Shown here: positions 48,484 to 62,449 of the stretch, one piece after another
Numbering within the stretch: the stretch's first letter is position 1
Layout: each line of letters opens with the position of its first letter
Source: Flaccisagitta enflata
Taxonomy: Eukaryota; Chaetognatha; Sagittoidea; Aphragmophora
DNA length: 64,000 bases
Direction of reading: 5' to 3'
Assembly (NCBI GenBank): GCA_965153355.1
Contig: OZ231126.1
Span: forward strand, 28,582,001 to 28,646,000
Notes under the pieces: model-generated
Seen by the model: only the letters and a program-made list of their open reading frames with translations
Databases searched by the model: none
Told to the model about the DNA's origin: nothing
Made by a program: the position numbers and the translations under genes

Positions 48484-49321
48484 AGTAAGTTTTATAGACG
48501 CGCGTTTGTTTTTATTATCGTTGTTTTATCTTGTCTTCCGGTCTGTTATTTGTCTTTTGTCCTTTGCATTTTTATCGCCGGATTTTAGTATGGTTTTATC
48601 GCTTGCCCGATCAGCTTGCTATAGGGATGATATGGATGAATTTAATGGGATGGGCCGGGGCAGGGGCAGGTATTATCAGGTGGCATGGGCTCTGAAGAAG
48701 ATGAACATGTTGTCATGTGCTGTTTCTGTCCTTATTGTGTCCTATCTCGATTTCATGTTATCTTTTGCGTTTGCTGATCACAATTAACGCCCACTTTCCC
48801 TTTCATTTTTCCCCCTCTCTTCAGTTGTTGAAATTTTTATGGAATAAACGAGACGATCGCCTTCCTATTTTCCAATCGGCCAACTTTCTTTCACCACAAG
48901 TCGTCAGTCAGATAGACGCTCATAGACAGTGCCAGTTGAAACTCGTGGGCGTAATTATAATGGGGATTTCTTGGACGGCCGGGTCCGGGAAAGGCGGGAA
49001 CATTGGAGGCAAAAATGGATTTTACTGGAAATGTCAGAAGCTCAATGCAAAAAGTGAAAACGAGCGCAGGATCGAAATCAGGATGGCACAAAACCTATCT
49101 ATGATTGGCAACACAACTTTTTCATAAGCTGGAGGTTGGTTAGCGACTTGGAGTCTTTAGTTAGAAATTGTAGAAAGATGGTTCCGCACCAAAAATATGT
49201 ATTGTGGAAACTTTACGCATGACATGAAGCAGCGACGGATCAAAACGAATGGTTTTAGGCTGAATTTTTAACACCACATGTACTTAGGGGGTCGCCGCGC
49301 TAGATGACCAAACCTATAATA

Positions 49322-49468
49322 GTGAATTGGTGTGTCAATATGTTTTGGCATTTAGATTTTATAGAACTTCAAAGATTGAAATACCCAAAAATTGTTATTT
49401 TGACATACCCTTAGATCTTTGAAGTTCTATAAAATCTAAATGCAAAAACATACTGACACGCCGATTGC
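49322..49468. mobile_element. Foldback/MITE-like inverted repeat
   Basis: Arms of about 55 bases: ATTTAGATTTTATAGAACTT at 49350 is mirrored by AAGTTCTATAAAATCTAAAT, with outer GGTGTGTCA / TGACACGCC. A diverged right-arm relative (GATTGCACCACTAGTGAG context) lies at about 49805-49865, so this is a family. Confidence 0.6.
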
Positions 49469-50779
49469 ACCACTGGTTAGCTCCTGAGCAGTTTTTTATT
49501 TTGCTCATGGATATTAAGTCTTTTTATAAATTGTAAGTGGCCTAAATTTTCATCCAAAATTGACCAATTTGCAAAAAAATCGATTTTTTTGCACCTGCTT
49601 CTACAGTCTCTAAAATTTTTTGGGGGGAATATCGATCAAAATTTTTTTTACCATCAGCTAGAACAGGAAAAACTCTTCAATTTGATCACCAATTCTATGC
49701 AGATTGGTCCATCCAAAGCCCCAAAATATTAAAATTTGTGAAAAATGTCAAAATTGCCACTGAAATTGAAGCTCCCATTTTCCCTTCAAACCCTTTCATC
49801 TTTGAAATGCTCTCAAATCTAAACGAAAAATGATAGAAACATGCGGATTGCACCACTAGTGAGATCTTGAGCTCTAGTTTTATAATCTCATGGATTTTTA
49901 GGTTTGATTACTAAGGCTAAGTGGCCCAATTTGGCGGCCAAAATAACCTAAATTTGACATTTTTACCACAACCCATCAGAGAAAAACTGTCGTAAATTCT
50001 TGGAAACGACAATAACAAAGAAGTGGTACCCAGTTAAAAGGCGCAAATTTTATCCGTCATTGAAAAACAAGCTTCCCTAGCCTTTAGAAAAGTATAAATA
50101 TTTGCGCAAATAAATGCTGAGACATTTTCTACAAACCTGTTACAAATTACAAGCAAGAAAGTAAAAGGATTTGACATAAAGAATGCAGCTTAATTTAGCC
50201 AAATATTTACGACTGAAAAAGCGAGATGACCATCAAGTTATGATCAAAATATCAAATCTGGCACCTCTAAATCACAGAGAAAAGTCATATAGCGAGTAGT
50301 TTTCAACAGTATAGACATAGTCTGTTTAAAAAAGCTGCAGGCTGGGGTGTTCAATTGATTTGATGCAAAAACCGTTGGCCCTACCCCCCGCCTCCTTATG
50401 CCAGAAACCTCAAACCCTATTGAATAACATGGAAAATTGACAAAAACTGAAAAAGACAAAAGTTTTCATGGAATAATATAAAAAATTGAGAGAAAATGCA
50501 AAAATGCAAAAATCCCCATTGAATAACACGGACAATAGATGAAAAATGAAGAAAATGCAGAAATTCCCATTAGATAGCATTGGAAATTGACAAAAAAAGA
50601 AAAAATCTCATTGAATAACATGAAAACTCACTCCTGTGTCCTACAGGATATTGGCTTTTTTGGGCCGCTGCCATGCTCAGCTTTCACTAAATCACTCCCA
50701 GCAGGACATCGGGTACCGCTGAACATCTGGGATCCTTGGATGACTAATTGTTTGTGTGACTTTTTTAACTGACAATAGA
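49469..50779. other. Gene-free AT-rich stretch
   Basis: No coding signal. Around 50450-50620 the word CATTGAATAACATG recurs with spacing of roughly 60-70 bases (a degenerate tandem). Confidence 0.4.
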
Positions 50780-50794
50780 GGGTTGAATGGACAC

Positions 50795-51829
50795 AGCGGG
50801 GAATTCTCACCAGTGGGAAGGATTTTTTTCTCACCAGTGGGATGAAATCAAATTCTCACCAGTGGGATAAAAAATTTTTCCCACTGGTAATAAAAAAATA
50901 TTTACCACTGGTGAGAATTTTTAAAAAAAGAAATTCTCACCAGTGAGAAGAAAAAGGAGGAAATGGAGGAAGGGGGAGGAAAGGGCCTTAATCCAATAAT
51001 TTTAAGTTAGGATTTGGGTCCAAAAGCATGGAGTTGAGATCCAAGGCCAGGCCAGGCCAAGTATATGCATATATATGTTAACCTCTAACCTTTTCCCAAG
51101 AAACATTGGCCAATACCAGTCCAGACAGGAGGGCAGGGGTGAAAATGCCTGTTTTTACACTTTCAAACTTGATGACCCTTGACAGATCAACAGATGGACC
51201 AATGGACCAATGCACCAACAGACAGAGGGACAAAGCCTCTTATACAGTTAATAGTCTGCAACTAAAAAACTGTTGATGTAGCCGCTGTTTCAGTGAAAAT
51301 TTTGCCTTTACTGAGTGGCTGAAATGACGTATGGGTTCTATGAGTGTGTGGTTTCAGATTTTGATTTTGGGTCTTGGAAATAGGTCTTTAGATTTGAATA
51401 ATGGCATCATGGCTGAGACGAATGAGAAATTGACTGATGGAGAGACCAACTTACGGATGGACACATTCTCTTATAAAGATGCGAGAGACATCTAAAAATG
51501 GTGTGACAGGTGTTTGTTAAGTGATTTTGACAAATGGGCAATGGACAGATTGGAGACAGACTAACGGATGGACACACCTTAATATAGAGATGCGAGGATG
51601 CATCAAAAAACCTAACAAAGCTATTTAGGGTGATATATCTACTAGGATAGATATCATATAAATACAAATAATTCAAAACAATAAACTAACAGACATACAA
51701 TACATGCTTTGTTGCAAATTGAATCTAATATTCTAATCATTTTTTGTTTTGTAGAAGGAGAGGGCTTTTGCTGTCATTTTCTTATTGTTTTTTTTTTTCT
51801 CTCTGTCTCCTGTGTCTCTTTCTGTTTCT

Positions 51830-51875
<46 letters not shown>

Positions 51876-52045
51876 TTTGTCTTTCCTTTTTTCCTTTCCC
51901 ACTGGTGAGAATTTGATTCTTCCCACTGGTGAGAATTTGTTTGAAAAAAAAATCTCACCAGTGGGATGATTTTCTTATCCCACTGGTGAGAATATTTCTT
52001 AAAGCAAATTCTCACCAGTTCGATTTTCCCACTGGTGATACCCAC
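50795..52045. mobile_element. Element with clustered subterminal CTCACCAGTGGGA repeats
   Basis: Six copies of CTCACCAGTGGGA or its complement lie in 50800-50955 and six more in 51895-52035, in both orientations. The outer edges share GGACACAGC (about 50798 and 52048) in the same plus-strand orientation. No ORF of note lies between; a (TC)n tract is at 51835-51872. Dense subterminal repeats at both ends suggest a non-autonomous DNA transposon, but ends and target duplication are not defined. Confidence 0.45.
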
Positions 52046-52266
52046 CCGGACACAGCATTTGTTAGGGTTGCGTTTCTGTAACTCAAGGCCAGATACACGG
52101 CTAGAGAAAGAGAGAAAGATTCTTAATAGATTCTAAATAATGAACAAAGGATAGAAAGACAGACATTCTAAGTTATGAACATTTTGATATGTTTGTAACT
52201 TAGATTCTAAGTTATGAACATTCTTGAAGGGGCATAATTCAGATTCTAAATTACGATACGCACTCC

Positions 52267-53527
<1,261 letters not shown>

Positions 53528-53580
53528 CATTCATTCATTCATTCATTCATTCATTCATTCATTCATTCATTCATTCATTT
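53528..53580. repeat. (ATTC)n microsatellite
   Basis: About 50 bases of ATTC. Confidence 0.95.
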
Positions 53581-54299
53581 AAACCGTTCATTCACAAATT
53601 ATTAATCAAGCAAGGTGCAAATAAATTGTGCAATTATTGGCCATAACTTCGCCTTGTTGTGAGCATCATCAGCTTCACAGATTACTTCTATCATCATGCA
53701 TCATCACTAGAATCACCCTCACCAACATCATTACCCTAAAACGTTTTTATCACAAATCAATATGGCCATGATAATGCCACCAAATACGGTGAATCATTAT
53801 CATGTGTCATATGCATGACTAATCACCCTCACCAAAAAGTCAGCCTAATCTCGCTTCATCTTCATGTTTTATCATTATCAACTTCATCATGAATTGTCTC
53901 CATCATCAAGAGTCAGATATCATCATCATCTTCCACGTTTATAAACCTTGGCCTAGGATTAATATGATCGGAGTCAGAGCGACTGGAACCCAACAAGGTG
54001 GCGAATAATCTGCTTAAGCAGGACATATTCACTTCTTCTTCAGTTTCCTCCAAGCAGATCCTGTCGAGAAGATGATGTAGACCAGGGAGTTTAAAGAGGT
54101 TCATTTCATTTGCCACTTGCTAAAACTGGATTTCTCCCGCCACCTGCACAAGTTGAGCTAGCTGCATTATTTCTCATCGCAAAAAAAAAATTGAGTAAGG
54201 AGGCTAGAAAAAGGTCAATCTTGTGTAAAAAAACCTGGGGAATCCAACTGTGACCTTTTTAGAGCCCTACGCGGCTGCGTTTAGAAACGGCCCCAAAAA

Positions 54300-55265
54300 A
54301 ACACCCAAAAATGGCTATTTTTGGGTATTTTTGGCCAAAATTTAGTACTTAAATGGAGGCCAAGTGTTTAACTTCATACTTGGGGACACTTCAAGATGTA
54401 AGAGACTAGTAAAACAAGAATCATGATGATGGGGCTACTGTGGGGTACCTAAAAAGGCCCAAAAAGGGCCCCTAAAACGGAAAAAATGTAGTTTTTTTTT
54501 CATTGTGACTACAAAAATGAATGGAATGACTTCAAATTTAAAATGGAAGTTCCTTATAAATGCAACTACCATCATGTAAAAATTTGTGGCCCTCCTTAGA
54601 TGGCTTCATAGGAAAATTTGGCCACAAAAACCAAAAATCGCTCCAAAAAAATCAGTTTTTTGAGTTCATTGACCTAAAAACAATATTATAAGGTCAGGGT
54701 ACCCCAATTTTTTTTTCTATTTTGCTAATATAAGATGTTTGGAGGTTCCAAAAAAAATTTCAGGCCATATTTCCAAAAAATGGCTGAGATATGACCATTT
54801 GAAGCGACGTGGTAAAAATGGAAAACGCCGAAAATGGTCATTTTTTGTGATTTTTTTAAACAATTGGGTACAAAAAGGGGTCCTGTTCATTTTAATTCAT
54901 AGTTGGGGACACTACAAGATGTAAGAGATTATAAAAACAGGAATCATAATGATGGGGCTATTGTGGGGTACCTAAAAAGGCCCAAAAAGGGCCCCTAAAA
55001 CGAAAAAAATGTATTTTTTTTTTCATTGTGACTACAAAAATGAATGGAATGACTTCAAATTTGAAATGGAAGTTCCTTATAGATGCAACTGCCATCATGT
55101 AAAGATTTGTGGCCCTCCTTAGATGGCTTCATAGGAAAATTTGGCCACAAAAACCAAAAATCGCTCCAAAAAAATCAGTTTTTTGAGTTAATTGACCTAA
55201 AAACAATATTTGAAGGTCAGGGTACCCCAATTTTTTTTTCTATTTTGCTAATATAAGATGTTTGG
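54300..55265 (+). repeat. ~525-bp satellite, left block
   Basis: About two units. Landmarks AATCAGTTTTTTGAGTTCAT at 54650 and its near copy at 55175 are about 525 bases apart. GGGGTACCTAAAAAGGCCCA also recurs. Confidence 0.8.
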
Positions 55266-55461
55266 ACTCTACAACCCGCTTGGTCGGTCCGTCCGTCCGT
55301 TGGTCCGTCCATCTGTCGGTCCGTCCGTCCGTCGGTCCGTCACACTTTACTTTTTTGGGGGGTTTTGCGATCTTTGGCCTCACTGCTCCTGCCCAAATGA
55401 TTGAGTGACCTCAAAAACAGCCCCTGCCCGAGACTGGTGTAGCTGTGTATCCGGCCTTGTT
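55266..55461 (+). mobile_element. GTCC-family interspersed element (5' end clipped)
   Basis: CTCTACAACCCGCTTGGTCG start, GTCCGTCCGTCGGTCC interior, CACTGCTCCTGCCCAAATGA, and end TGTGTATCCGGCCTTGTT. It sits exactly where the left satellite block stops. Confidence 0.6.
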
Positions 55462-55502
55462 AGTCAAAGACATGCAAATCTAACCTTGCTTTGTCAGTCA
55501 GT

Positions 55503-55504
<2 letters not shown>

Positions 55505-55567
<63 letters not shown>

Positions 55568-55582
55568 GACAGAGAGAGAGAC

Positions 55583-55627
<45 letters not shown>

Positions 55628-55664
55628 GACAGACAGACAGACACACACACACACACACACAAAC
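55505..55664. repeat. (GA)n/(GACA)n/(CA)n compound microsatellite
   Basis: About 45 bases GA, then mixed GACA/GAGA, then about 18 bases CA. Confidence 0.95.
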
Positions 55665-55848
55665 ACTAAGAGAAGGGGGAGGGAGTGGTTAGAAGAGGAT
55701 TGGTGATTCGAAAGAACGATCTGTACTCGAAACAAAAGTCGGCAATAAATCTTTTTGGTGTTTACGTGTCAGTTGCCTCGCCTAAAAAATGTAAGAAACG
55801 TAAGAATGTAAGAACCTGCATGTGTTTCAACTGACAACCAAAAACGCG

Positions 55849-56067
55849 TTTTTAGTCGCGTGCTACGCGACTCTACACCCCGCTTTGTCTGTCCATTGGT
55901 CCGTCCGTCGGTCCATCCGTCGGTCCATAGGTCCGTCCGTCACACTACTTTTTCTGGGTTTTTGCGGTTTTTGGCCTCACTGCTCCTGCCCAAATGATGG
56001 AGTGACCTCAATTATGGCCCCTGCCCACCCGCACGCGACTGGGGTAGCCGTGTATCCGGCCTTGTTT
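55849..56067 (+). mobile_element. GTCC-family interspersed element (best full-length copy)
   Basis: It starts TTTTTAGTCGCGTGCTACGC (hairpin GTCGCGTGCTACGCGAC), continues CTCTACACCCCGCTTTGTC, carries a GTCCGTCCGTCGGTCC-type tandem, then GGCCTCACTGCTCCTGCCCA, and ends CACGCGACTGGGGTAGCCGT followed by GTATCCGGCCTTGTTT. At 219 bp it is the reference copy for the family. There is no coding capacity. Confidence 0.65.
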
Positions 56068-56312
56068 ACTGTAAAACAGGTATATCCTTAACATATATAA
56101 ATTGCAATGTTCCTACAAAATAGTGAGCGAAGCAAGTGAACGAGCCTGTGAATGAAGCTATCAAGCGAGCAAAGCAAGTGGAGCCCTGCAAAGTGGAGCC
56201 CTGCAGAAAAAGTGAGTGGATAGAGCGAGAGAATGTAACGAGCAACCGAGTGGCCCTTTAAAAACACAATTGTCTGTGACTGGAAACACGCCCTTTGGCT
56301 GCGTAGGTTTGG

Positions 56313-56447
56313 ATGCTTCAACGTTTCATTTTCTTACACGATGCTCAAAAACCTCCTGAAGATTCGGACTCAGAAGAGGAGAGTGATTTGGAAGAGGAAG
56401 ATGAGGAAGATGAAGAGCAATTGGAAGATCCAAATGAAGAACTCTGA
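56313..56447 (+). CDS. Short acidic ORF, possible terminal exon
   Basis: 44 codons (MLQRFIFLHDAQKPPEDSDS start), 18 of the last 24 residues Asp/Glu, ending ...LEDPNEEL. GCGTAG just upstream (56301-56306) could be a splice acceptor. AATAAA follows about 45 bases after the stop. It could be an acidic C-terminal exon of a transposase or host protein, or chance. No upstream coding partner was found. Confidence 0.25.
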   Translation: MLQRFIFLHDAQKPPEDSDSEEESDLEEEDEEDEEQLEDPNEEL

Positions 56448-56999
56448 AGATAAAGCACAATCTTCAAAGGGGTCACCTTCATTTTAGCCGGCTAATAAAG
56501 GGATGATACAAATGAACTTACTAACTGACAACTCAGGAGTTTTGTACTAGATAGGTTAGGTGAGGCGGGAATGGAAGGTTCATGGTAGCATCCTAGCCAA
56601 ACAATTGTTTGGTAAAGATGTGACGAACTAGCCTAGCCAACAGCTACGAGTTGCTCATTCCTGTAAACTGAGCCACGAGAGCCAGAGTGTTAACATCCTT
56701 TTTATTCAATAAAAATGGAAATTAACTGTGCTAACTCTGTTAAACAGTAACTGTACAGAAAATAACAAGAAAAACACATAATTTTGAAATAATTGTACAG
56801 GGACTGTTTATTTGCTGTGGCCAGGCCGAGTTGGCGGGTGCTGTATACAGTGTTTCATACAGGGACTAATTCTTGGAGTAGGATTGTAAGGAAGTTATAA
56901 GTGGCTGATCTCAGAAAGCCACTTTTTCAATTTTTCCCTACTCTTTTACAGCAAGAAAACCCAACACAATTTATTTTTTGGATCGCTCACATATATCCA

Positions 57000-57165
57000 T
57001 CACCAAAAATGACCATTTTTGGCATTTTTCAGTTTTACCACGTCGCTTAAAATGGTGATATCTCAGCCATTTTATGGAAGTATGGGCTGAAACTTTTTTA
57101 AGAACTTCCAAACATCTTATATTAGCAAAACAAAAAAAAATTGGGGTACCCTGACCTTCAGTAGT
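57000..57165 (-). repeat. Partial ~525-bp satellite unit 3' of the retrotransposon tail
   Basis: CACCAAAAATGACCATTTTT through GGGGTACCCTGACCTT, same orientation as the right block. It is cut at CCCTGACCTT, and the unit resumes at about 58753. Confidence 0.8.
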
Positions 57166-58752
57166 AAAATTATATTTTCATGAAAAATATAACAACAGTA
57201 TCTACGCAGCTCAACAGATTGTTGGATTGTAAAAATTGCCAGACGACAATGACTAGTCCTACACAGATCATCGTTGCGCAGATAAAAACGAAAAGGTAAT
57301 AAATAAAAGCAAACAGCAATAATGAAAATATGTAACATTGGCTCAGCGGGTAATCAAAAGGCGTGGAGCTGTCCAGGATGGCTCATTTCTTGCCGAAAAT
57401 AAACTATAAGAGCCAAGAAGCGCAGCCTTAGAACCGTTTTTAACCAGAAGCTTAAAAACATTCTTAGAATCACTGCAGAATTCGTAAGCAAAGCATTTGA
57501 GCCTCGATTTATTCTCTTTGGAGATCTGTCCACGCACTGTTACTTCAACAGAGAATTGAAAAACCTTATAATCGTGAGAAAGGTCGGCAACAAGAGGGGC
57601 ATACTTGTTTTCTTTGAACTCGTGGCTGCGATTTACATTTGAATCCCATGGGCAAGTAAGTTCCAATAATGCAATGCGGCGTCTAGATCGGTCAATGAAA
57701 AACAAGTCAGGCCTGAATGACGTCACTAGAATATCAGGAGGGATGGTCCCACCGTGCGGCGCTTGGAATCCATCCAAATCCGAGAAAAAAACAACATCAG
57801 ATTTTAGCCGTGACGCAAATACATCAATAAAGGATCGAAGTACGGAGTTATGGCGCCATGTAAAGCGGCCTTGGTCAAGAGCAGAAGAGCAATTCGACAG
57901 AACATGTGCAAGCGTCTGGATGTTCCCACAAAACGGGCATCTATCATTTACCCTTTTGCCCCATCTTTTAAGATTATCAAACGTAGGCAGGGTGTTAATC
58001 CCAGCATTTATGGCAAACTTCAGAACTCCCTGTGGGATATCCCACAGGTAACTTTTCCAAGTGATACAACTATTCTCTTCCATTAACAATGCGAGATAGT
58101 CACCCTGCATTATGTAGTGCCCAACTTTCTCCTTCCAAAAATCATCGACATGTCTCTGAACCCCCTCCTGGATCTTACCCTTAAGCTGCTTCTGAGTCAA
58201 GGCCCTGGGGGTGGGAACAGGAGCATTGGCTGCAGCCTCAGCAGCTACCACCTCCTCCATGATCCCCTCCGGCAGGGGGGAAAACTGCTCAGAAGTACCA
58301 AGAGAGAGATCCAGGTTTTGCCCCGCTACAACTTCATCACTAGGCGCAACCTGAGGAATGACCTCTTCAATAATACCCTTAGCATAGGTCGCAGAGGAGA
58401 ATTTTCGGCACCACTTGCCCTCTCTTTCTTCTTTTGAATCCAACGCATGCCGCACACGATCGTCGCCAAACAACCTGATTTTGGATAAAGACAAAGCGCG
58501 TGATTCCATGTATAAGTGGCTAATGGATTTGATGTTAAGTCCATGGGCATCGTGAACTAAAGCCCATGAGGCACCACGGGGGAGACCTAGCCATTTTTTA
58601 AGATAGCGATGAGTGAGGGAATTGAGATCATCAAGTTGGGCCAAACACAAATCATGTACGGAAAAAACAAAACGGTTGGCCCCCAGGAAATATTCGGAAT
58701 AGATTCTTACCTTGTACTCATTCCTGACCAAAAGATCATCAATATCAATATT
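57166..58752 (-). mobile_element. 5'-truncated non-LTR retrotransposon with restriction-like endonuclease
   Basis: It interrupts a satellite unit between CCCTGACCTT (57165) and ATATTGTTTCTAGGTC (58753), so its limits are known. Only the region downstream of the polymerase core is left, consistent with incomplete target-primed reverse transcription. The 3' untranslated part is about 177 bases, with no poly-A tail seen. Confidence 0.75.
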
Positions 58753-58755
58753 CAA
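57343..58755 (-). CDS. C-terminal part of an R2/NeSL-type retrotransposon polyprotein (CCHC + restriction-like endonuclease)
   Basis: 470 codons, intact but missing the reverse transcriptase core. Residues 40-110 (LDDLNSLTHRYLKKWLGLPR) resemble the thumb/linker. A CCHC zinc motif follows: C273-x2-C276-x7-H284-x4-C289. A restriction-like endonuclease comes next: R348-P-D350, then E365 in LLELTCPW, and K381/K384 in HEFKENKY, fitting PD-(D/E)-type catalysis that nicks the target. The ATG is probably not a native start. An Ala/Glu/Pro-rich linker (about 130-185) is unusual. The exact clade is not decided. Confidence 0.7.
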   Translation of the reverse strand: MNIDIDDLLVRNEYKVRIYSEYFLGANRFVFSVHDLCLAQLDDLNSLTHRYLKKWLGLPRGASWALVHDAHGLNIKSISHLYMESRALSLSKIRLFGDDRVRHALDSKEEREGKWCRKFSSATYAKGIIEEVIPQVAPSDEVVAGQNLDLSLGTSEQFSPLPEGIMEEVVAAEAAANAPVPTPRALTQKQLKGKIQEGVQRHVDDFWKEKVGHYIMQGDYLALLMEENSCITWKSYLWDIPQGVLKFAINAGINTLPTFDNLKRWGKRVNDRCPFCGNIQTLAHVLSNCSSALDQGRFTWRHNSVLRSFIDVFASRLKSDVVFFSDLDGFQAPHGGTIPPDILVTSFRPDLFFIDRSRRRIALLELTCPWDSNVNRSHEFKENKYAPLVADLSHDYKVFQFSVEVTVRGQISKENKSRLKCFAYEFCSDSKNVFKLLVKNGSKAALLGSYSLFSARNEPSWTAPRLLITR

Positions 58756-60170
58756 TATTGTTTCTAGGTCAATGAACTGAGAAAACTGATTTTTTTGAGC
58801 AATTTTTTTTGTGGCCTAATTTTCCTATGAAGCCATTTAAGGAGGGCCAAAATTTTTTTTCATGATGGTAGTTGCATTTATTAGGAACTTCCATTTCTAA
58901 TTTTAAGGCATTCCATTCATTTTTGTAGTCACAATGAAAAAAAAACTATTTATTTTTTGCTTCAGGGGCCCTTTTTGGGCCTTTTTAGGTACCCCACCAT
59001 AGCCCCATCATTATGATTCCTGTTTTTATAATCTCTTACATCTTGTAGTGTCCCCAACTATGAATTAAAATGAACGGGACCCCTTTTTGTGTCCAATTGT
59101 TTTTAAAAATCACCAAAAATGACCATTTTTGGCATTTTTCAGTTTTACCACGTCGCTTCAAATGGTCATATCTCAGCCATTTTTTGGAAATATGGCCTGA
59201 AATTTTTTTTGGAACCTCCAAACATCTTATAATAGCAAAATAGAAAAAAGAAATTGGGGAACCCTGATCTTGAAATATTGTTTTTAGGTCAATGAACTAA
59301 AAAAACTGATTTTTTTGGAGCGATTTTGGGTTTTTGTGGCCAAATTTTCCTATGAAGCCATTTAAGGAGGGCCACAAATTTTTACATGATGGTAGTTGCA
59401 TTTATTAAGAACTTCCATTTCCAATTTGAAGGCATTCCATTCATTTTTGTAGTCACAATGAAAAAAAAACTACATTTTTTTCGTTTTAGGGGCCCTTTTT
59501 GGGCCTTTTTAGGTACCCCACAATAGCCCCATCATTATGATTCCTGTTTTTATAATCTCTTACATCTTGTAGTGTCCCCAACTATGAATTAAAATGAACA
59601 GGACCCCTTTTTGTACCCAATTGTTTAAAAAAATCACCAAAAATGACCATTTTTGGCGTTTTCCATTTTTACCACGTCGCTTCAAATGGTCATATCTCAG
59701 CCATTTTTTGGAAATATGGCCTGAAATTTTTTTTGGAACCTCCAAACATCTTATATTAGCAAAATAGAAAAAAATATTGGGGTACCCTGACCTTATAATA
59801 TTGTTTTTAGGTCAATGAACTCAAAAAACTGATTTTTTGGGAGCGATTTTTGGTTTTTGTGGCCAAATTTTCCTATGAAGCCATCTAAGGAGGGCCACAA
59901 ATTTTTACATGATGGTAGTTGCATTTATAAGGAACTTCCATTTCAAATTTGAAGTCATTCCATTCATTTTTGTAGTCACAATGAAAAAAAAACTACATTT
60001 TTTTCGTTTTAGGGGCCCTTTTTGGGCCTTTTTAGGTACCCCACAATAGCCCCATCATCATGATTCTTGTTTTACTAGTCTCTTACATCTTGAAGTGTCC
60101 CCAACTATGAATTTAAACACTTGGCCTCCATTTAAGTACTAAATTTTGGCCAAAAATACCCAAAAATAGC
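58753..60170 (-). repeat. ~525-bp satellite, right block
   Basis: Three units, inverted relative to the left block. The landmark TAGGTCAATGAACT occurs near 58768, 59287 and 59808, i.e. spacing of about 520. Confidence 0.85.
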
Positions 60171-60341
60171 CATTTTTGGGTGTTTTTTTGGGGCCGTTTC
60201 TAAACGCAGCCGCGTAGGGCTCTAAAAAGGTCACGGTTGGATTCCCCAGGTTTTTTTACATAAGATTGGGCCTTTTTTAGCCTCCTTACTAAATTTTTTT
60301 TTTTTTTTTTTTCATCGTAGCCCAACTTGTGCAGGTGGCGG

Positions 60342-60520
<179 letters not shown>

Positions 60521-60538
60521 TCTCTCCTCTACTCCAAC

Positions 60539-61759
<1,221 letters not shown>

Positions 61760-62440
61760 ACCTTCATGTTCGTTTTGAGATAACTGAGACTTTTTCTACA
61801 GTTTTACATGCCCATTTGATGTATAAATCCATTTCAAAAGATTGCAAAAAAATCTGTATGGCGCTTTTTTGATAAATCTCATTTTTTTACCATGATGAAG
61901 TACAGGTTGTTGTACTTTTTCCAATTTTGCATGAATGCCTTTGTTTTGCTTATAACTTCTACAGAAATTGGAGAAAATCCCTATGGTTGGTCTCATTTGA
62001 TAGATCTTTGGAAGAGCTTTCCAAATGTCACTGATTTTTTGTGGATTCATCAAAAAACAACCTCGTTATGACTTGCCAAAGTTGATACGGTGGTACAAGT
62101 TGATGTAGCATTTCATATTTTACATAAACACCCTAGTTTTACCTATAATTGCCTAATGGATAAACCTGCAGGCCTCTGAGTGGTCTCATTTGGAAGATAT
62201 TTTGAAGTAGTATATCAAATTTAAAAAAAAATAAATATGTTGGCCCCTTTAGATCCTCCAAGGCTTTGTTAAAGAGGATCCAAAAATACAAAAAATCTAA
62301 AATCTACCAATTAAAGAGATTTGCTTGTTTTTGGGCAGCGGCCCCAAAGGGGCCCATTACGTATGCTTTCACACAAGAGAAATTTCTCCTCCTTCTACGT
62401 ACCCCCCCGTTGAGACCCAAATTCTAGTCTTAAGGCCCTT
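61760..62440. other. Gene-free AT-rich stretch
   Basis: GGTCTCATTTGATAGAT (about 61990) also occurs inside the Tc1-like element (about 39620) and in diverged form at 62180, hinting at related repeat remnants. No gene is seen. Confidence 0.4.
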
Positions 62441-62449
62441 ATCCTAGCC

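Larger units (their letters stand above)
54137..60341. mobile_element. 6.2-kb inverted-repeat (foldback-like) structure
   Basis: The left arm (54137-55265) and right arm (58753-60341) are inverted copies. The outer ends share CCGCCACCTGCACAAGTTG, then a ~180 bp segment including CCCTACGCGGCTGCGTTTAG, then ~525 bp satellite units (about two on the left, three on the right). The centre holds GTCC-family copies, a GA tract, a small acidic ORF and a retrotransposon tail. Whether it is one transposon with satellite arms or inverted satellite blocks is open. Confidence 0.6.

Noticed and set aside
50795-52045. CRISPR-like array of CTCACCAGTGGGA repeats
   Set aside because: Repeats are in both orientations with AT-rich, non-unique spacers, in eukaryotic DNA with no cas genes.
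54739-54924. Recurrent 61-residue frame MEVPKKISGHISKKWLRYDH (also 59036-59221, 59560-59745)
   Set aside because: It is the same piece of the 525-bp satellite read in several units; its recurrence comes from the tandem repeat, and neighbouring sequence shows no gene structure.
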